This document shows positions 32,321-40,956 of a DNA stretch of 64,000 nucleotides, one piece after another. The position numbers were made by a program, and so were the translations under genes. Location of the stretch: NCBI RefSeq assembly GCF_003702045.1, contig NZ_RBTP01000076.1, positions 1 to 64,000 on the forward strand, read 5' to 3'. This DNA comes from Pseudomonas viridiflava. Lineage in GTDB: Bacteria > Pseudomonadota > Gammaproteobacteria > Pseudomonadales > Pseudomonadaceae. The first letter of the stretch is position 1; every line of letters begins with the position of its first letter. Under the pieces are notes generated by a model. That model saw nothing but the letters and a program-made list of their open reading frames with translations, ran no database searches and was not told where the DNA came from.

Positions 32321-33124
32321 TTATTTGAAGAGTTCGCCGGGTGTATGGCCGAACAGCCCCTTGAACGCGGCGATGAATGCAGACGTCGAGTCATACCCAC
32401 ACGCCAGTGCCGCATGCGTCACGCTGCTGCCCTCTTCCAGCGCACTCAACGATGACAACAGCCTGGCCCGCTGACGCCAGCCGCGAAAGCTGAGGCCGGT
32501 TTCTCGCTGAAACAGGCGCATGAGGGTTTTCTCGGAGGTGCCGAGGCGTTCTGCCCAATCATGCAGCGAGATGAGCTGATCAGGGGCCTCGATCAATTCG
32601 TTGCACAATCCGAGCAAGCGCGCGTGCCGAGGCAGTGGCAGCGAGAAACCGACCTCGGGCAGATGTGCCAGTTGATCCAGCAACACCTGCACCAGGCGCG
32701 CCTCCTGGCTGTCCTGCTCGGGATAGGTGGCAGGCAACAGGCAGAAGCTCTTGATCAGTTCGCGCGCCAGCGGCGTGACTTCCAGTACCCGACAACGCGG
32801 CGGTGCCCAGCGCGAGTCTTCGGTGCGGATGTACAGGCTGCGCATCTCGGCACGCATGGACGTCACCACCTCATGCTCCAGACCTGCCGGAATCCAGACG
32901 CCCCACTGCGGCGGTGCGAAGAAGCTGCCCTCTGCGGTGTGGACGCCCAAGACGCCGCTGATGGCATAGGAAAACTGCACCCAGTCGTGACAATGCGACG
33001 GCGTCCATGAACCTGCGCTGAGGCTTTCGGCACGCGCATAAAGCGGCCTCGGCAAATCGGCCAGCGCGGGTATCTGCCGCTGCCCTTCCACGGGCCGGCG
33101 ATCAATCTGTCCGTTAGGAGGCAT
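32321..33124 (-). CDS. AraC-family regulator
   Basis: A 267-residue regulator. The N-terminal cupin-type sensing domain has SHCHDWVQFSYAISGVLGV and IPAGLEHEV. The C-terminal AraC domain has two helix-turn-helix units (SLHDWAERLGTSEKTLMRLF and VTHAALACGYDSTSAFIAAFK). This resembles the family that controls divergent transporters. The next gene, an SBF-type symporter, starts 86 bases away on the other strand and is the likely target. No ligand can be named. Confidence 0.85.
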   Translation of the reverse strand: MPPNGQIDRRPVEGQRQIPALADLPRPLYARAESLSAGSWTPSHCHDWVQFSYAISGVLGVHTAEGSFFAPPQWGVWIPAGLEHEVVTSMRAEMRSLYIRTEDSRWAPPRCRVLEVTPLARELIKSFCLLPATYPEQDSQEARLVQVLLDQLAHLPEVGFSLPLPRHARLLGLCNELIEAPDQLISLHDWAERLGTSEKTLMRLFQRETGLSFRGWRQRARLLSSLSALEEGSSVTHAALACGYDSTSAFIAAFKGLFGHTPGELFK

Positions 33125-33209
33125 GTTATGACCTTATGTCGCAAGACGGCGGTTGGATGACAGAGTAGCCTGCGCACATTCCTGTTTACAAAAACTGGCC
33201 TGGTTTTCC

Positions 33210-34238
33210 ATGCAATCACTCAAACATTTAAAGCGCGTCGCCACCGACTGGTTCCTGTGGGGCATGGTGCTGGCGACCATGCTGGCCTACTTCTTCCCCC
33301 GCTTCGGTGCGACAGGCGGCAACCTGCATGCCGAGTACGTCATCAATATCGGCGTATTCGTGGTGTTCTTTCTGCACGGGGTCAACCTCTCCAGCGAGCA
33401 GATCAAGAAAGGCCTGAGCAACTGGCGGCTACACGTCATGATTCAAGCGTTCACCTTTGTGGTCTTCCCGCTTCTCTGGCTGGCCTGCGACAAACTGCTG
33501 GGCTCCCACGTACCGGCCCTGCTGATGCTCGGTTTCTTCTACCTGTGTGCCCTGCCTTCGACCATTTCCTCATCCGTAGCCCTCACCGGCAGCGCGGGTG
33601 GCAACGTACCGGCCGCCATCCTAAACGCGAGCATGTCCAGCGTGCTGGGGATTTTCATCACGCCGTGGCTGGTCAGTCTGGTGGTTGGCAGTGGCGCGGG
33701 CGGGATTGATCTGGGCGACACGCTGCTGAACCTGAGCATTCTGTTGCTGCTGCCACTGGTGCTGGGCCAATTGCTGCGACCGCTACTGGGCAAGTTCTTT
33801 GCGCGGCACAAGAAATACACCAACGTCATCGACAAGCTGGTGATTCTGCTGCTGGTCTACGCAGCCTTCTGCAACTCGATGATTTCCGGAATGTGGCAGA
33901 GCCAGGGCAACAGCGTCATTTTGACCGCCTTCGTCGGCACGGCCATTCTACTGGCGGTGATTCTGCTGATGACCACGCGCACCGCGCGTCTGTTGAAGTT
34001 CGACCATGCCGACAAGGTGGCGGCGGTGTTCTGCGCGACCAAAAAATCGCTCGCCGCCGGTGCGCCGATGGCCGCGCTGATTTTCGGCAGCAATCCCGGC
34101 CTTGGCCTGATTCTGCTGCCGATCATGATTTATCACCCGATGCAGCTGATCGTCTGTTCGGTGATTGCCGAGAGTTACGCCAGCCGTCATCGCCAGCAGT
34201 TGTCGAAAGCCGCACTGGAGGACGCTCAAGCCGCCTGA
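33210..34238 (+). CDS. SBF-like (bile acid:sodium symporter) family transporter
   Basis: A 342-residue inner-membrane protein with about ten membrane segments, of the YfeH/PF13593 branch of the bile acid:sodium symporter superfamily. Typical features are FFLHGVNLSSEQ near residue 50, LPSTISSSVALTGSAGGN near 112-130, and ATKKSLAAGAPMA near 278-290. Bacterial members move organic anions with Na+, but this branch has no settled substrate. The ribosome site before the chosen ATG is poor, and an upstream TTG would add 19 residues. It is divergent from the AraC gene. Confidence 0.82.
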   Translation: MQSLKHLKRVATDWFLWGMVLATMLAYFFPRFGATGGNLHAEYVINIGVFVVFFLHGVNLSSEQIKKGLSNWRLHVMIQAFTFVVFPLLWLACDKLLGSHVPALLMLGFFYLCALPSTISSSVALTGSAGGNVPAAILNASMSSVLGIFITPWLVSLVVGSGAGGIDLGDTLLNLSILLLLPLVLGQLLRPLLGKFFARHKKYTNVIDKLVILLLVYAAFCNSMISGMWQSQGNSVILTAFVGTAILLAVILLMTTRTARLLKFDHADKVAAVFCATKKSLAAGAPMAALIFGSNPGLGLILLPIMIYHPMQLIVCSVIAESYASRHRQQLSKAALEDAQAA

Positions 34239-34245
34239 CGGTGTA

Positions 34246-35745
34246 TTACATGAGCCCGTCGTCGTCGAGCATCACCCGTGCATAGAAGACAATGGCGACC
34301 GTTGGAATCAGCGCCGAGTAGCCCGGTTTGAACGCGGCACCGAAGCGAGTCAGCACTCGCTGCACCGGCGCCTGGCGAATCGCCGCCAGCAGACCTTTGA
34401 GCGAACCGGGTTGCCGACCCGGCTCTTGAACCGTGGCCACTGATCGGCTCGCAGACGTGAGTGGCTCGCTGTCCGTGCCCGCAGGCTTGAAAAAGGACGA
34501 CACTGTCAGACGCTCAGCCAGCGTATCGATATGGCGCGCATACACATCCCACGGCATGGCTTTGACGCTGGCACGTGGCATCTCGGCCAGCGGATGCGCA
34601 GCGGTGAAGGCATGCTGAAAGAAGGTCCTGAGCAACAACTCTTCGACTTCGACCACGGTGGCGCACTGGTGCAAGGCATCGCCCAAATCGTATTGCCGGG
34701 CCAGCATGCCGAGTACCCGGGTATACGAGATGCCGCGACGGCGCGCAGCGTTGACCACACAATGACCGGCAACCAGCTGGAATTCGCGGACGAAGGCGTA
34801 GGTCCGGTCTTGCTCCGACGCCTTGAGATGCGTCCAGCGGCTGCTGCTCAGGTGCTTGATGGCAGCCTCCAGCAGGTAATCCGGTGAGCGGGCCAATACC
34901 GTGTGCAAGTACGTGTCCTGCAGGACTGGGTCTTGATTGGTCATCTGCAACGCGACGTCGTTCAGGTCCATGCCTTCGCAGCCGCTGAAGCAGGTGGCGA
35001 TCAAGACTTCTTGCAAGCGCGTCCAGTAATGGTGGTGGCGATAGCCCTCCATGTAGACGTTTTCGAAGTGCTCGACCGGCCCTCGCCCCAGGCTTTTTTC
35101 GCCCAGATTGAGCAACAGCACGTGGTCTTCGCTGGAGTACGCGTTCACCAGCCGTCCGGAGATGCGACGCTTGAGAACCTTGGCATCGTCTCCCGAAACC
35201 CGCGCCGCTGCGGCCATCAGCAGCACATCGCCGATGACCAGTCCATGCTCGGGGGGGCGATCCAGCCCCTTGAGGGCGCTGATCAGCAGCCTGGCGCCCA
35301 GCGAATGGCCAATCAGGTTAACCCGCGTGACATTCGGGTGCTGTTCGAAGAGGTAACGGTCCAGTTGCGCCAGCAGCACCTTGCCCATTGCTTCGGCACG
35401 GGAACGGATGCGTGAAAAGTGATAGGCACGATCACCCGCCAGCGCTGCCGCACCGGCCAACGGGTGCATACGCGCTGCGGCCACCAGCAGGCCACGGGAG
35501 CGATTGTCCATTTGCGCGAAATGACTCGACGGCCAGAACGCCAGGATATTCACGCTCTGACGCAGCGCCGCCGGAATGCTATTGGCCAGCAGACGCCGGT
35601 CATTGAGGTCATGCCCCGATGAATAGCCGTGGATGAAGATGTTGGCAACGCTGCCCGAGGGCCTGGGCAGCGTCAGAAACTTGAAATGATTGTCCACGTT
35701 GTCCTGTTTCGCCTGACCGTGGCGCTCCCGTTCAATTTCTGACAA
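34246..35745 (-). CDS. DUF726-type alpha/beta hydrolase
   Basis: A 499-residue protein with a lipase-like core. IFIHGYSSG near residue 36, the nucleophile elbow LIGHSLGARLL (about 143-153), and GDVLLMAAAA plus VNAYSSEDHVLLLN (acid-region) are typical of the DUF726/TMCO4 family. The region after about 270 is not recognisable, but contains many Leu/His segments. One hydrophobic segment near the C-terminus (YSALIPTVAIVFYARVML) may anchor it. It overlaps the upstream small membrane protein gene by 14 bases. Substrate and role are unknown. Confidence 0.75.
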   Translation of the reverse strand: MSEIERERHGQAKQDNVDNHFKFLTLPRPSGSVANIFIHGYSSGHDLNDRRLLANSIPAALRQSVNILAFWPSSHFAQMDNRSRGLLVAAARMHPLAGAAALAGDRAYHFSRIRSRAEAMGKVLLAQLDRYLFEQHPNVTRVNLIGHSLGARLLISALKGLDRPPEHGLVIGDVLLMAAAARVSGDDAKVLKRRISGRLVNAYSSEDHVLLLNLGEKSLGRGPVEHFENVYMEGYRHHHYWTRLQEVLIATCFSGCEGMDLNDVALQMTNQDPVLQDTYLHTVLARSPDYLLEAAIKHLSSSRWTHLKASEQDRTYAFVREFQLVAGHCVVNAARRRGISYTRVLGMLARQYDLGDALHQCATVVEVEELLLRTFFQHAFTAAHPLAEMPRASVKAMPWDVYARHIDTLAERLTVSSFFKPAGTDSEPLTSASRSVATVQEPGRQPGSLKGLLAAIRQAPVQRVLTRFGAAFKPGYSALIPTVAIVFYARVMLDDDGLM

Positions 35746-36010
35746 TGAATCGCTTAGCGATCAGCATGATCAGCCTCAGGCAGAACGCTATCCCGGTAAG
35801 CGAGATGACCACCTTGGCGACCAGCAAGAAGTAGCTTTCGACATCATCGGAGATCAGGCCGACCAACAGCCCCATGCCGCCGATCAACAGACCGATCAGC
35901 AGCAGGCCGATGTAGGGACGCAGCCAGCGGGATTTCGAGCCCTTGTCGAACAGGTAAAGCAAGGTTCCCACCAGGATCAGGAGTACCGTCACGCCAATAA
36001 TGAGTCCCAT
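35732..36010 (-). CDS. small membrane protein coupled to DUF726 hydrolase
   Basis: A 92-residue protein with three hydrophobic segments (about 3-19, 32-51 and 62-84) and basic loops (DKGSKSRWLRPY, AKRFIVRN). I do not recognise a family. It overlaps the start of the hydrolase gene by 14 bases, so it is co-translated and may be its membrane partner. Confidence 0.65.
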   Translation of the reverse strand: MGLIIGVTVLLILVGTLLYLFDKGSKSRWLRPYIGLLLIGLLIGGMGLLVGLISDDVESYFLLVAKVVISLTGIAFCLRLIMLIAKRFIVRN

Positions 36011-36103
36011 CCATCACCTGTCTGTGCGTCAACCGGGCCAGGCCCGCAGCCGTCGATTATGCCGACGACCGGGGTCTATTGCCACCGGCCAGATGCCAGA
36101 CCG

Positions 36104-37381
36104 CTAGCGTTCCAGAATCGCCGTCACCCCCTGCCCGCCCGCTGCGCAGATGGAGATCAGCCCACGCCCGCTGCCTGCCGCGTCCAGCAGCTTGGCCAGA
36201 TTGGCGATGATCCGCCCGCCTGTCGCCGCAAACGGGTGGCCCGCCGCCAGGGAGCTGCCCTTGACGTTCATCCTGCTGCGATCGATTGAGCCCAGCGGCG
36301 CATCCAGCCCCAGGCGTGTCTTGCAGTAATCGGCGTCCTCCCAGGCCTTAAGCGTGCATAGCACCTGAGCGGCAAAGGCTTCGTGGATTTCGTAATAATC
36401 GAAATCCTGCAACGTCAGGCCATTGCGCGCCAGCAAACGAGGCACGGCGTAGACCGGTGCCATCAGCAGGCCCTCTTCGCCTCTGACGAAATCCACCGCA
36501 GCGGCCTCGCCGTCGCGCCAATAGGCCTGCACCGGCAGACCGCGCTCACGGGCCCACTCCTCACTGGCCAGCAGCACCACTGAAGCGCCATCTGTCAGCG
36601 GCGTGGAGTTGCCCGCCGTCAAGGTGCCCTTGGCGCCTCGTTCGAAGGCCGACTTAAGGCCCGCAAGCTTCTCCAGCGTCAGGTCGGGGCGCAGGTTGTT
36701 GTCACGATTGAGCCCCAGATACGGCGTCATCAGGTCATCCTGCCAGCCCTCGGTGTAAGCAGCCGCCATCTTCTGATGGCTCTCCAGCGCCAGTTGATCC
36801 TGAGGCGCGCGCTCGATGCCCCAGTGTTGGGCCATCAGCTCGCAGTGCTGCCCCATCGACAGGCCAGTACGCGGTTCGCCATTGCGTGGCAGTTCCGGCT
36901 TGAGGTTGTGCGGACGCAACTGCATCAGCGCCTTGAGCTTGTCGCCTGTGCTTTTGCTGCGATTGACCTGCAATAGAATGGCGCGCAAATCCTCGTTAAT
37001 TCCAATCGGCGCGTCGGATGTCGTGTCCACACCGCCGGCAATGCCGCATTCGATCTGCCCCAAGGCAATCTTGTTGGCCACCAGCAACGCCGCTTCAAGC
37101 CCTGTGCCGCAGGCCTGCTGAATGTCGTATGCCGGGGTCTGCGCCGACAGCCGCGAGCCCAGCACGCATTCACGGGTCAGGTTGAAGTCGCGGGAGTGCT
37201 TGAGCACCGCACCGGCCACCACTTCGCCCATGCGCAGACCATGCAGATTGAAACGCTCGATAAGGCCTTCAAGCGCAGCGGTGAGCATGTCCTGATTACT
37301 GGCCGTGGCATACGGGCCATTGGAACGGGCGAACGGGATGCGGTTGCCACCTACGATGGCGACCCGGCGAGTCTGCGTCAT
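36104..37381 (-). CDS. acetyl-CoA C-acyltransferase (thiolase)
   Basis: A 425-residue thiolase of the FadI/FadA-like class. The active cysteine lies in QQACGTGLEAAL (about residue 90). The C-terminal catalytic histidine is in EIHEAFAAQVL and KGSSLAAGHPFAATGGR, and the end ICAAGGQGVTAIL contains the second reactive cysteine. GGGAGTG sits before the ATG. It is divergent from the FabG/MaoC genes, the arrangement of PA4785-PA4786. It should cleave 3-ketoacyl-CoA or condense acyl-CoA, and with its neighbours could degrade or elongate a specialised acyl chain. Confidence 0.88.
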   Translation of the reverse strand: MTQTRRVAIVGGNRIPFARSNGPYATASNQDMLTAALEGLIERFNLHGLRMGEVVAGAVLKHSRDFNLTRECVLGSRLSAQTPAYDIQQACGTGLEAALLVANKIALGQIECGIAGGVDTTSDAPIGINEDLRAILLQVNRSKSTGDKLKALMQLRPHNLKPELPRNGEPRTGLSMGQHCELMAQHWGIERAPQDQLALESHQKMAAAYTEGWQDDLMTPYLGLNRDNNLRPDLTLEKLAGLKSAFERGAKGTLTAGNSTPLTDGASVVLLASEEWARERGLPVQAYWRDGEAAAVDFVRGEEGLLMAPVYAVPRLLARNGLTLQDFDYYEIHEAFAAQVLCTLKAWEDADYCKTRLGLDAPLGSIDRSRMNVKGSSLAAGHPFAATGGRIIANLAKLLDAAGSGRGLISICAAGGQGVTAILER

Positions 37382-37493
37382 GGAACACTCCCTTTCTTCA
37401 AACGGATGGATGAACAGCGTAGATGAGCAAGAACAAACCTCGTTCGGCTGTGGTCCACTCCTTTGAGCCCAGACTTCAGGAGAGTGTTCCATG
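37379..37493. promoter_or_regulatory. 12-base inverted repeat bracketing divergent promoters
   Basis: CATGGAACACTC at 37379-37390 and its exact complement GAGTGTTCCATG at 37482-37493 overlap the start codons and ribosome sites of the thiolase and FabG genes. This may be an operator pair, or simply parallel ribosome sites. Confidence 0.45.
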
Positions 37494-38846
37494 CCGTCAG
37501 ATCGCTATATCGATTTCGCCAACTCCGACGTAGGCCGTCGCCTGGTGAAAGCCGTCGGTCTGCCGACCCCGACTCGTCTGGAACGCTGGCAGGCCGGGCG
37601 TCTACGTCCCATTGAGGGTACGTTGCTGATCAGCGCCGGGCCGCTGGCCGATCAGGTGCGGGGGTTTGCCCATCGCCTGACCGATTCGCTGTACAGCTTT
37701 GGCAGCGACATGCCTGGCGCAACGACCTGGGTTGCCAATCAGGGGCCGAAGGTCAAGGCAGTGGTATTCGACGCCAGCACGATTGTGAGAACCGAACAGC
37801 TCAGGCAACTGCGCGATTTCTTCCAGCCGCTGCTGCGCTGCCTGGACACCTGCGCCCATATCGTGATTCTCGCCAGATCGCCTGAATCCCTCACCGATCC
37901 GTTGGCAGCCAGCACTCAGCAGGCGATAGAAGGGTTCAGCCGCTCGCTCGGCAAGGAGCTGCGTAACGGCTCGACGGTCAAGCTGCTGCAAGTGGATGAA
38001 GACGCAGAACAGCAACTGGAAGGCGCGCTGCGCTTCTTTCTGACGCCCAAGAGCGCGTTCATCTCAGGCCAGCTTCTGCACCTGACCAACTGCTCGGCGC
38101 ATGTGCAGGACTGGAGTCGTCCGCTGGCTGGACGCAAGGCGCTGGTCACCGGCGCAGCCCGAGGCATTGGGGCTGCGATTGCCGAAACCCTGACCCGCGA
38201 TGGTGCTCAGGTCATTCTGCTGGATGTGCCGCAAGCCCGCGCCGACCTGGAAGCCTTGGCCGCACGCCTGGGTGGTCAAGCACTGGCACTGGACATCTGC
38301 GCCCCGGACGCGCCCGGTCAGTTGCTGGAGCACGTGCAGGGCGGCATCGACATCCTGGTCCACAACGCAGGCATCACCCGCGACAAGACACTGGTCAACA
38401 TGCCGGAAGATTTCTGGGATTCGGTCATGGCCGTGAACCTCAATGCACCACAAGTCTTGACCCAGACCCTGCTGGATAACGACGTATTGAATGACCACGC
38501 CCGTGTGGTGCTGATGGCGTCCATCAGCGGTATTGCGGGTAATCGCGGGCAAACCAACTACACCACCAGTAAGGCCGGGCTGATTGGTTACGCCCGTGCG
38601 ATGGCGCCAGGTCTCAAGACACGCGGCATCAGTATCAACGCGATAGCACCGGGCTTTATCGAAACGAAAATGACTGCCGACATGCCGTTCACACTGCGTG
38701 AAGCAGGACGCCGCATGAGCTCTCTCGGTCAGGGCGGCGCACCTCAGGATGTCGCCGAGGCCGTAGCCTGGTTCAGCCAGCCCGGCACCGGATCGGTCAG
38801 CGGTCAGGTACTGCGCGTCTGCGGTCAAAGCGTGATCGGGGCGTAA
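37491..38846 (+). CDS. high-molecular-weight FabG-type 3-oxoacyl reductase
   Basis: A 451-residue two-domain SDR. The N-terminal half (about 1-200) is a degenerate Rossmann-like domain without the glycine motif. The C-terminal half is a full FabG-like reductase with TGAARGIGAAIAE (about 220-232), HNAGITRDK, the serine in MASISGI, YTTSKAG, and PGFIETKMT. This is the form called HMwFabG, known to reduce 3-oxoacyl-CoA with NADH in other bacteria. AGGAGAG precedes the ATG. The MaoC gene follows 30 bases later. Together they can reduce and dehydrate or rehydrate acyl-CoAs made by the divergent thiolase. Confidence 0.87.
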   Translation: MPSDRYIDFANSDVGRRLVKAVGLPTPTRLERWQAGRLRPIEGTLLISAGPLADQVRGFAHRLTDSLYSFGSDMPGATTWVANQGPKVKAVVFDASTIVRTEQLRQLRDFFQPLLRCLDTCAHIVILARSPESLTDPLAASTQQAIEGFSRSLGKELRNGSTVKLLQVDEDAEQQLEGALRFFLTPKSAFISGQLLHLTNCSAHVQDWSRPLAGRKALVTGAARGIGAAIAETLTRDGAQVILLDVPQARADLEALAARLGGQALALDICAPDAPGQLLEHVQGGIDILVHNAGITRDKTLVNMPEDFWDSVMAVNLNAPQVLTQTLLDNDVLNDHARVVLMASISGIAGNRGQTNYTTSKAGLIGYARAMAPGLKTRGISINAIAPGFIETKMTADMPFTLREAGRRMSSLGQGGAPQDVAEAVAWFSQPGTGSVSGQVLRVCGQSVIGA

Positions 38847-38876
38847 GACCCCGCATTGAGTTCAAGGAGATGGATG

Positions 38877-39734
38877 ATGACTGCCCACTGGCTCTATCTG
38901 AACGCCCTGCAACCGCTGCCCAATCTGTTCTTTCAGGCGGCACTGCGCCGTAAAGTGACCGGCACTCAACTGCCTGATATGGGCCTGCGCAGCTGGATAC
39001 CGGTGGACACCGACAAACTCCAGGCCTACCGCAACGTCTGTGCGTTCCCACAGAGCAGCCTGCTGCCACCGACGTACCCGCACGTACTGGCCTTCCCGTT
39101 GCAGATGCAGTTGATGACCTCCAGGCAATTCCCCTTTCCGCTGATGGGGCTGGTGCACATTGCCAACCGCATCAGGATTCATCGCCCGCTCGGCGGTATC
39201 AGCCAGTTGTACGTAAGCGTGCAGGCCACTGACCTGCGTCCCCATCGCAAAGGCGTGACCTTCAAACTGGTGACGCACATCGAGGACAGTGTCGGTCTGT
39301 TATGGGAAGAAGACAGCACCCTGCTGTGCACGGGTGTGAGGCTGGAGGGCGAAATGGACGATCACCTCGAACCGGCTGACCTGGCGGTCGTCGAGCACGC
39401 ACGGTGGCAGGCCCCATCGCACATCGGGCGAGACTACGCGCGGGTTTCCGGTGATTACAATCCCATCCACCTGAGCGGGCCAAGCGCCAAGCTGTTCGGT
39501 TTTCCGCGTGCCATCGCGCACGGCATGTGGCTCAAGGCCCGTGCCTTGGCGGCATTGGACGACCACCTGCCTGCCTCGAACGTGGAGATTAACGTGCAGT
39601 TCCAAAAACCCGTGCGACTGCCCAGCGAGGTGAGGTTGTTTGCCAGCACTGCGGGATCGCATGGCCAATTGCGCCTGGAAGGCCAGCCGGACCTGGTACA
39701 TATGGTTGGTAGTTGGCAGCCTGCTGCGGAGTGA
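38877..39734 (+). CDS. MaoC-family hydratase/dehydratase
   Basis: A 285-residue double-hotdog protein. The C-terminal MaoC domain has the catalytic Asp/His in YARVSGDYNPIHL and FGFPRAIAHGMW, while the N-terminal hotdog is degenerate. It should hydrate or dehydrate enoyl-CoA. Two ATGs (38874, 38877) follow AAGGAG, and I choose the second for spacing. It lies in the operon after FabG. Confidence 0.84.
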   Translation: MTAHWLYLNALQPLPNLFFQAALRRKVTGTQLPDMGLRSWIPVDTDKLQAYRNVCAFPQSSLLPPTYPHVLAFPLQMQLMTSRQFPFPLMGLVHIANRIRIHRPLGGISQLYVSVQATDLRPHRKGVTFKLVTHIEDSVGLLWEEDSTLLCTGVRLEGEMDDHLEPADLAVVEHARWQAPSHIGRDYARVSGDYNPIHLSGPSAKLFGFPRAIAHGMWLKARALAALDDHLPASNVEINVQFQKPVRLPSEVRLFASTAGSHGQLRLEGQPDLVHMVGSWQPAAE

Positions 39735-39743
39735 CCGGGCGTC

Positions 39744-39782
39744 GTGGGAGCGCTATGGCGAAGACGTAGTAGGGTCTCCCAC
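39744..39782. repeat. short REP-like inverted repeat
   Basis: GTGGGAG at 39744-39750 pairs with CTCCCAC at 39776-39782. It has the same outer arms as the elements at 11135 and 27527 with a shorter centre, and may serve as a terminator of the MaoC operon. Confidence 0.5.
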
Positions 39783-39886
39783 AGATAACATTTCTTCGGC
39801 GTATGCCTCATACGCTGAACAAACGCAAAAGCCCGCTTGCCTGTCAGCCGGTTCCCCCTGAAGCTATGCGCCTTCAGGAGAGCATG

Positions 39887-40192
39887 ATGAACCTCGACGA
39901 ATTGACCCAGCGGCTGCACCGCATCCGCGACCAGAACGACTGGAAGCAGTTTCACAGCCCCAAGAACCTGGCGATGGCTGCCAGTGTGGAGATGTCGGAG
40001 CTGGTGGAAATCTTTCAATGGCTGCGCGAAGACCAGTCTCGCGAGCTCTCGCCAGATCAGTTGGCCCATGCCGGGCAGGAAGTGGGCGACATCGTGCTGT
40101 ATTTGCTGTTGTTGTGCAGCGAACTGGGGCTGGACATGAACGAAGTCGTGCGCAGCAAACTGACGGACAGCGAGCGGAGATTCGCCAAGTGA
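39887..40192 (+). CDS. MazG-like nucleotide pyrophosphohydrolase
   Basis: A 101-residue all-alpha MazG-type protein (iMazG/RS21-C6-like) with the metal motif EMSELVE ... EVGD spaced as in E-x-x-E-x(n)-E-x-x-D. It likely hydrolyses a (d)NTP or non-canonical nucleotide to the monophosphate plus pyrophosphate. AGGAG precedes two ATGs (39884, 39887), and the second has better spacing. Its stop overlaps the GTG of cmoM (GTGA). Confidence 0.85.
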   Translation: MNLDELTQRLHRIRDQNDWKQFHSPKNLAMAASVEMSELVEIFQWLREDQSRELSPDQLAHAGQEVGDIVLYLLLLCSELGLDMNEVVRSKLTDSERRFAK

Positions 40193-40938
40193 GCGACCGC
40201 CATTTCGACCTGCTGGCGACCCGCTTTGCGGAAAAAATCTATGGCGGTGCCAAAGGCGCGATTCGTCTGGCGGTGCTGCAGGCCGATCTCGAAGAAGCAT
40301 TGCCCGAGCGACCGCTGCGTGTGCTGGACGTTGGCGCAGGCCTGGGTCACATGTCGTTGTGGCTGGCCGAGCGCGGCCATGAGGTCACGCTGGCCGAACC
40401 CGCTGAACCGATGCTTGAGGGCGCTCGCCAGCGCTTCGCCGAAGCCGGACAGAAGGCGACCTTCATCCAGGCTCCGTGGCAGGCGCTGCCGGATCTGCTG
40501 ACCGATACTTACGACCTGGTGATCTGTCATGCCGTGCTGGAATGGCTGGCCGAGCCGCACACGATCCTGCCGGTGCTGCACCGGCTTACTCGGGCCGATG
40601 GCTGGCTGTCACTGGCGTTTTACAACCGCGACGCGCTCATCTACCGCAACCTGCTGAAGGGTCACTTCCGCAAGCTGCGCAAGAACGACATGGCCGGGGA
40701 GAAGCAGAGCCTCACCCCGCAGCAACCGCTCGACCCGCGGGAATTGGCAACGCAACTTGAAGGACAGTGGCGAGTCGAAACCCAGAGCGGCGTACGGGTG
40801 TTCCACGATTACATGCCGGTCGAGTTTCAGGCCCGCGCCGAGCTGACCGGTCTGCTGGAAATGGAACTGGCGCACCGCCGTCATCCGGCGTTTGCAGGCC
40901 TGGGTCGATACCTGCACTGGATTTGCCGTCCAGCCTGA
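40189..40938 (+). CDS. cmoM: tRNA 5-carboxymethoxyuridine methyltransferase
   Basis: A 249-residue class I SAM-dependent methyltransferase with motif I VLDVGAGLGHMSLWLAERG (about 45-63) and CHAVLEWL near 112-119. The LAFYNRDALIYRNLLKG stretch is characteristic of CmoM (SmtA), which methylates cmo5U to mcmo5U at tRNA wobble position 34. The start is GTG at 40189, overlapping the MazG stop, so translation is coupled. No alternative start in a better context is evident. Confidence 0.86.
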   Translation: MSDRHFDLLATRFAEKIYGGAKGAIRLAVLQADLEEALPERPLRVLDVGAGLGHMSLWLAERGHEVTLAEPAEPMLEGARQRFAEAGQKATFIQAPWQALPDLLTDTYDLVICHAVLEWLAEPHTILPVLHRLTRADGWLSLAFYNRDALIYRNLLKGHFRKLRKNDMAGEKQSLTPQQPLDPRELATQLEGQWRVETQSGVRVFHDYMPVEFQARAELTGLLEMELAHRRHPAFAGLGRYLHWICRPA

Positions 40939-40956
40939 CACTTTGCGGAGATCATC

